Under the pieces are notes generated by a model. That model was not told where the DNA came from and did no database searches. It saw only the letters and a program-made list of their open reading frames with translations. A stretch of DNA of 64,000 bases, from the NCBI GenBank assembly GCA_009746045.1, contig RPFO01000050.1, forward strand, positions 2,035,368 to 2,099,367, in the 5' to 3' direction. Positions 58,745-64,000 of the stretch are shown one piece after another; the stretch's first letter is position 1, and each line of letters starts with the position of its first letter. The translations under genes and the position numbers were made by a program. Source of the stretch: Mesostigma viride (Eukaryota; Streptophyta; Mesostigmatophyceae; Mesostigmatales; Mesostigmataceae).

Positions 58745-59875
58745 CTTTTTATGAGCGCCGTGTTCTACGGGTCGCGCACCTCGCTTCTTGCCCTGTGCCG
58801 GCACCTTGACGACCTCGGTCGCCTCACTCCGCCTGGAGGTGGCGTGGCCGGTACTTACATGCCGGATCTGCCCAGCCTCCCCCGCCCCCGCCTTCAGCTC
58901 ATCGTCCTCTGCTCCCTCGATCCTCGGGCGCTCTGTCGCCGAGATCTGGGCCCCCACCTCCATGAATTCCACCTCCGAAATCCGCTCCATCATCAACCAG
59001 GCCCTCGTGCAGCACGTGACCCCCCTCGCCGCAGATGTGGCGGCCATGGGGGGCACGCTGGCTGAGCTTCCCCTCCTCTCGATCCTCCACCGTACCACCG
59101 CCACCTCCAAGCTCCTCGCCTCCACCTCCACCACAACCGACGCCCTCACCGCCCAGCTCCTCGCCATCGACAAGCGCCTGCAGGACAATGCCATTAATAA
59201 GCCATCGAATGCTTGCAGAACACCGCCGGCATCACCGCCCAGGCGGTGAAGGACATCGCCGCTCGGCCAGCCCCTGCTGGCCATGCCGGCGATGCTGCTC
59301 CCATCCCGACCTGGGCGGACATGCTTAAGCAGCACGCCACCTCCACCACCTCCGCCGTCGCTGCCCAGCTTAAGCAGCAGACGCTGGACCTCCGCGAGGA
59401 GGCCGAGCTCGCCAAGCGCAGCCTTAACGTCATAGTCAAGCACTTCGACCCGCTGCAGGACGAGACCCCCGAGACCCTTGCCATGGCGTTTGAGAACAAA
59501 ATCCGTCCCCATGGCTATCACTCACTGGTAAGGGCAAGCCGCGGGGGGTGACCCGCATTCCCCGCTCGCGGGGTAAGGCCGGCCCCTCCCCCTTGCTCCT
59601 CGATCACCTTTGACACCATGGCAGATAAGATGGAGTTCCTCAAGTGTCGCAAGCGGCTTGGGGGTACCGCCTACACGCTGGACGACGACTTGACCTTGAC
59701 GCAGCAACAACGGCGACGGGAGTTATGGCCGACCTACCTCCAGCTTCGGCAGACGGCGGGGCAGAAGCCGGTCTACTGGAAGGGGGCGGACATCTACGTC
59801 GCCCACAAGCCCTGGCAGGCGACCCCTGCCGCCCCAGCCACCCCAGCCACCCCATGCAGCCTAGGGAATATATAG
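58745..59875 (+). pseudogene. LINE ORF1-like protein, frameshifted
   Basis: A helical, probably coiled-coil part (EIRSIINQALVQHVTPLAAD, KLLASTSTTTDALTAQLLAI) is followed by LNVIVKHFDPLQDETPETLA, resembling the RNA-binding part of L1-type ORF1 proteins. A carboxy domain ends it (59618-59875: KCRKRLGGTAYTLDDDLTLT, YLQLRQTAGQKPVYWKGADI). Breaks near 59205 and 59555 separate three frames. No RT follows on this strand. The 271-codon minus-strand frame here is a shadow. Confidence 0.6.
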
Positions 59876-60416
59876 CAGTAGTGTAGACTAGAAAGCTTAG
59901 TGACGTGGCCATGTATGCCTAGCTACGTGATGGGCCCACACCCACCCTTGCAATAGCCGTAGCAATTTCCAGCTAGTCATGCTTTGCCCATGCAGGGAAT
60001 TACTCCCTGCTGAGAGGCCATGTGTACCCTAGCTATAGATAGCCTACTAGCCACATACCTTCCACCCCATATGTCATGCAGGCCTTCTAGGCCCTCTCCT
60101 CAAGCCCCCCCTGGGTGCCTGTGCTTGTTTAGGAGGCATGAACCATGCATCATGGAGGTGCAGGTGCACCTAGTGCACCCTGAGCAGGTGATAGTTGTAC
60201 ATCCTACACCTGCAGGTTGTCGCCCTGATTGTATTACAACCCCATAGATGCCCCTTTTCCAGGGGCTATTAAATTAAATTAAATTAAATTATAACATATG
60301 CCTCCGTTGGGAGATCATGAAGCACATATTCCTTGATGGATGGGTGGGGTGGAAGGAGCCGCGTAATCGAACTAACCTAACTCTAATCTAGCTAGTCTAG
60401 AAAAGTCCTAACTACC
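59876..60416. other. No gene recognised; LINE 3' ends
   Basis: Holds an (AAATT)n run at 60268-60293 that, on the minus strand, could be the microsatellite tail of LINE copy B, and a GCATGCAGG-rich stretch. No coding sequence seen. Confidence 0.45.
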
Positions 60417-60774
60417 CTACTCATCAAAACGCCTCCTCCGCTTGGGGGCCGGAGGTGGTTTGCCCACAGGGTCGGGCGTGTGAGCCTTAACAATCCGCTT
60501 CCACCGCGTCTTGTTCTGCATGGCGGTCCAAATTAGAAGGCTAGAGAGAGTGGATGCGGTATTCAAACTGGGCTGGGACCAGTAGGTCATCCAGCAACAT
60601 CTGTACGTAGTAATTCGTGACATGTTTCCCTACCTTTTTGGCAATGCCCTTGGGGCCAGGCCAGGTCAGAATGTGCCGCCCTGGTTGGCCAAGCCGGTGA
60701 AGCCGCTGGGGGCCGGCCAGACCAAGGGCGGTGTCGACCTGGCTGGTGCGATCGGCAAGGTGTCCTACATGCAA
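60417..60774 (-). pseudogene. Carboxy-terminal tail of LINE copy B
   Basis: AGHLADRTSQVDTALGLAG, GRHILTWPGPKGIAKKVGKH, YVQMLLDDLLVPAQFEYRI, then a frameshift into a basic end KPPPAPKRRRRFDE. Corresponds to 7600-8040 of the western copy, but the end is unrelated to its acidic SSDEDYIP, so these are different subfamilies. Confidence 0.65.
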
Positions 60775-60900
60775 ATGCTATCCTACGCTGTCTAATCTCG
60801 TCCGAAATACGAGGCATGCCCTGATACAAAGACTCGGATGACGGGCGCTTGGAAAACCCTACGTTCAGGACCTGTCAGAGCATCCTGTAAACTGTGCCGT

Positions 60901-61920
60901 CTAGCCTAGATGCCAGTGTGGGGGTGAGTGTCCACGCCTCGGCGCCATACGTGAGCACCGTGAGGACGAGGACCTTGAAGAGCATGCGCTTGCGGTGTTC
61001 GCCCAAGCCCTTGGAGCGCCAGTATAGGTGTTGAGCGAACGGAGCCGAGCCCAGGCCAGGCCAATGCGGGTGTCCACGTCGTCGGCGGTGTCAGGAAGCC
61101 AGCTCCCTAACAGTTTGAAGCGGTCGCGGAACGGGACCGTCGTCCCGTCGAGCACGGGCGTGGCAGCGGCGGTGCCGAGCTGGAGGCCCCAATCACCATC
61201 GCCTCAGTTTTGACACTAATCTCCAACCCCACCGCCCTCGCCTCCAGGCCCAGACAGTCCAGCCAGGTCTGAATGTCCTCGGGGCGCGCGATGAGGGTGG
61301 TGTCATCCGCATAAATCAGGTCGGCCAGGCGATAGCCCGGCTCAACCCCGCCGTGCTCTTTCTCGTTAAGGATGTCCAAGCCTGGCTCGAACCCCTTAAG
61401 AGCAGTAAAGAGCGCACGTGCTCGGCGCATGACGTGATCCACGACAATAATGAACAGGCCATATGGGGACAGGACACAACCTTGCCACACCCCGTGGTGA
61501 AGTGGGAATGGTGGGGTGGTGCCTTCCGCAGTCCGCACTACTGCATGCCTGTGAGCCCTCATATACAGCCGGCGAATGGCAGCAATAAACACAGGCCGGT
61601 GGCACTCGATCCAGAGCTAGGATGGCCCAAAGAGCCTCCCAGAGGACCGTGTCAAAGGGCCTTGATATAGTCAACAAAAATGAAGACCAGCGGCAAACTG
61701 TCAGGGGGAAGGCGAGGCACCTCCTCCATCAACCGGCGCGCGACAAACACAGCCATGACAGCTAGTGTTACGACCACGACGGAAACCCATCTGAGACTCA
61801 CCCAGGTGTGGGTCCAGCGCGGCGCGGAGCCTGTGCAGCATCATGCGCATTGAAGACCTTCAGCGCGGCGCTCTGGAGGCAGACACCCCGGTAGTTACCG
61901 GGGTCAGCTGCAGAGCCCTT
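60901..61920 (-). pseudogene. RT palm and thumb of LINE copy B
   Basis: NYRGVCLQSAALKVF (about 61885), motif A KAFDTVLWEALW split by one extra C (61662), motif B GVWQGCVLSPYG (about 61485), catalytic YADDTTLIA (about 61310-61285), VGLEISVKTEAMVIG, and KLLGSWLP then a frameshift before TRIGLAWARLRSL. The catalytic aspartates are intact but the frame is not. Confidence 0.8.
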
Positions 61921-61972
61921 CTTGTACAGCATGACGCGGATGGCCGTCTGCCACTCAGCAGGCGGAGGCTCG

Positions 61973-62960
61973 TCATGCAGAAAGCAGGACACGGTTGCAG
62001 AACGCCAGCAGAAGATCCCTAACCGCCGGATCAGGGGTCTTCAGCAGCTCAGCAGAAAGGTGGTCAGCACCGACCGCCGCATCGTACCGCAGGCGAGCAA
62101 GGGCGCCGTCCAGTTCCTTCAAAGTGAAGGGGTGGACGACGTCGTCAGTGGCAAGGCAGCCCTCCTGCAAGGCGGGGACTTGGTAGTCCGCGGCCGAGGG
62201 GGGGGGCGCTGGCGGCGGCGGGGGTCCGGCAACACCGAGGCGGGCGGCCGTCTCGGGGTGAAGCGGCGGAGGGGGGGCGCGAGCCCCACCGGTCAAGGAA
62301 ACATTGTGGGCCAACCAGCGGTCAAGGCTGACCGGCGCCGTGCCGTCCCCCGTGTGCTCCATGCACCGGGGTGCGCTGCCGCCGGCCGCCGAGCCGGTCG
62401 AGGTGGTACCACATGCCCTTGCCCTGGTTGCGAGCCTGGCAGGCCTTGGCATCCGCGATGCACTGGGCCGCCTCCGCGTCCTGAGCGTGCTCGTAGGCCT
62501 CCACGAGGGCGGCCTTGAGCACTGGTTTCTGCAGCGGACCGTCCCGGCGGTAATTACGCTTGAGGCGGTGGGCACCGGGCGGCCAAGACCTTGGGTCCTG
62601 GCGGTAGAGCGGGCCGGGGCGGCGGCGCCGGGCATGGCCGGCAGGTGCCGGGCCGCCAGCAACGGGGCACGGGCCGCAAAGCCCGCAAAAATGGCGGCGT
62701 TGGGAGCATGCACCCTTGTCCAGCTCGATCGTCCGGCGACGTCCGCCCGGGCGTCCAGGGCCGACAGGTACTCCCGTCGGCACCGGTTCCGCTCGTGCTC
62801 GGCGTCCGTCCAGTCCTCAGGATCTCCCCGGACCGGGCGTAGAGCAGACCAGTCAGGGCGGACCACTGGGGCGCGGCGCGCAGGGACGTGGAACCGGAGC
62901 CGAATGGTCGCGCGCACCATTGAACCGGTGGTCAGAGCACACCGTGGGCGTGTCAAACAC
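61973..62960 (-). pseudogene. Linker and RT finger region of LINE copy B
   Basis: RPDWSALRPVRGDPEDWTDA, a basic linker with small indels relative to copy A (about 62700), AADYQVPALQEG, TLKELDGALARLRYD and ADHLSAELLKTPDP. Continues to FCNRVLL next to EPPPAEWQTAIRVMLYKKG (61992-61920). Confidence 0.75.
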
Positions 62961-63500
62961 TCGGGTGTCCAGGACCGAGGTGCACCTGGACTGCCGTACC
63001 ACCACGTAGTCCAAACAGGCCTGACGGCCGTTAGGGCCACGAAAAGTGACCAAGTCCTGTGAGGGACGTTGGAAGTGGCAGTTGACAGCAACCATCCCGC
63101 TATCCCGCAAAAAGGCAGAAAACAGGGGAGTGTTGTCGTTAGCAGCCGTGTCAGCAGGCGCAAAGCGGCTGCCAGTAGTGCCCACGGGGAGCGTGGCATT
63201 GGCGTCGAGCAGCATAACCAAAAAGTGGCGGGCCGGAGTGACCCCCTCAAGGCTATGCAAGGATTCGAAGAACTCCTCACGGGCCGACTCAGGTAGACCA
63301 GTATGGGGTGCGTAGCCCACCCCCACCGTGAGGTGGTGTTTAGACCGCCCCTCGACGGAGGTGAAATGTGCTACCATAAGGCGTGGGGTTAGAAACTTAA
63401 GCGTGCTGAGGCTAGCAACTGCCAGCGGCGAACACAAAAGACCAACACGGTCCACCTTGGCCAGGCGTACCGCTGCCAGCGAAGTAAAACCGCCAGCCAC
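62853..63500 (-). pseudogene. Endonuclease of LINE copy B
   Basis: Open for 215 codons from GGF at 63500 through VAHFTSVEGR, YAPHTGLPES, VMLLDANATLP, LVTFRGPNGRQACLDYVVVR and VCSDHR (catalytic Ser-Asp-His). The upstream LATFN and GVQEHRR parts (63550-63680) are off frame. The frame then runs out shortly after SDHR because of 4 extra bases (GGTTCAATGG) that copy A shares and the western copy lacks. Confidence 0.8.
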
Positions 63501-64000
63501 CCGCCAGGCGATCAGTGCTCACCATGCCAAGTGGCACCTTGCGGCGGTGTTCCTGGACGCCTACATAGAATAGATACACGATGTGCAATGCAAAATGCGA
63601 CTAGCTCCGCTACCCGGTAGCTATGGTCGTCATCTGCTAGCAATCTGCGTGCATGTGTTGAAAGTGGCAAGGGCCATGCAAGGATGCCTGCTGGCCCACC
63701 AGGGGAGAACGACGGTGGATGATCGACATGGGGGTGGATGCGGCGGCCGGGGGGTGGAGGTGGGGGTGAAACGGAGGGGGGAGGGAAGCGGTAGAATTAA
63801 ATAGTGCTTTTCATCGCATTTATTTTGTCCTGCAAGCGTAGGATGCGAGCCTGCCGCTTGCTCGGGGTATTCGGGGTTGGGGCTGATTGCACAACGCCGA
63901 GGCGTAGGTAATCTAGCAAACGTTGGGTTTTACGAATCTGACATTTGACAGATGAGGTTGTGGCCCGAAATACCGGCACCACCATGGCTTTCACCCGACG

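Larger units (their letters stand above)
60417..64000 (-). mobile_element. RTE-like LINE copy B, near full length
   Basis: Opposite orientation to copy A. From the right edge: an amino-terminal frame (63797-63994, KRQARILRLQDKINAMKSTI), endonuclease (63680-62910), linker, RT with an intact YADDTTLIA (61305), thumb KLLGSWLPDT (61090) and carboxy tail to a stop at 60417 (KPPPAPKRRRRFDE). Frameshifts in the endonuclease start, linker, RT motif A and thumb make it non-autonomous. The 5' end may run past the window. Confidence 0.8.

Noticed and set aside
58706-59521. 271-codon minus-strand frame
   Set aside because: Antisense shadow of the ORF1-like coding sequence, which has the recognisable helical and RNA-binding-like segments on the plus strand.

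Overview
The window looks like nuclear DNA of a green alga, most likely a chlamydomonadalean/volvocine one. This is inference from GC-rich exons split by many repeat-choked introns, a large armadillo-repeat protein of a type expected in ciliated cells, a secretory sulfotransferase, and several families of non-LTR retrotransposon (LINE). I see no rRNA, complete tRNA, CRISPR array or bacterial operon.

Layout. 1-8.2 kb is a graveyard of nested LINE fragments. A reverse transcriptase (RT) remnant of the restriction-like-endonuclease (RLE) type lies on the minus strand (1-1250). A plus-strand RTE-like LINE (3290-8165) is interrupted by a 1.44-kb composite of palindromic elements (4357-5794) flanked by a 5-bp duplication; inside that composite sits the 3' end of an RLE-type LINE flanked by a 15-bp duplication. 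The LINE's own 3' end is present twice in inverted orientation. 8.2-9.9 kb holds a palindromic element and otherwise nothing I recognise.

10.6-49.7 kb is one minus-strand gene that I reconstructed by joining 31 exons with GT-AG junctions. Every junction keeps phase, giving about 2,549 codons. The amino half is armadillo-like helical repeats, the middle is Ser/Pro-rich and disordered, and the carboxy part is a globular region with EF-hand-like FxxFLEAxxR motifs. The first and last exons are not settled. Many introns carry their own tandem array: CCCCR and GCATK pentamers, an AGGGGTCG octamer, 11-46-bp minisatellites, (TG)n and (GA)n. Several arrays begin right at a splice site, and at some exons the exon end with its donor has been duplicated into the intron.

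49.7-51.3 kb is the divergent intergenic region. 51,281-53,854 (+) encodes a signal-peptide-bearing sulfotransferase with a repetitive Gly/Met/Arg-rich insertion. 54.9-64 kb is again LINE territory: a plus-strand RTE-like copy cut off within RT, a separate RT carboxy fragment, an ORF1-like gene of another LINE, and a near-full-length minus-strand RTE-like copy running to the window edge.

The two host genes are divergently arranged. Nothing in the sequence shows that they work together.
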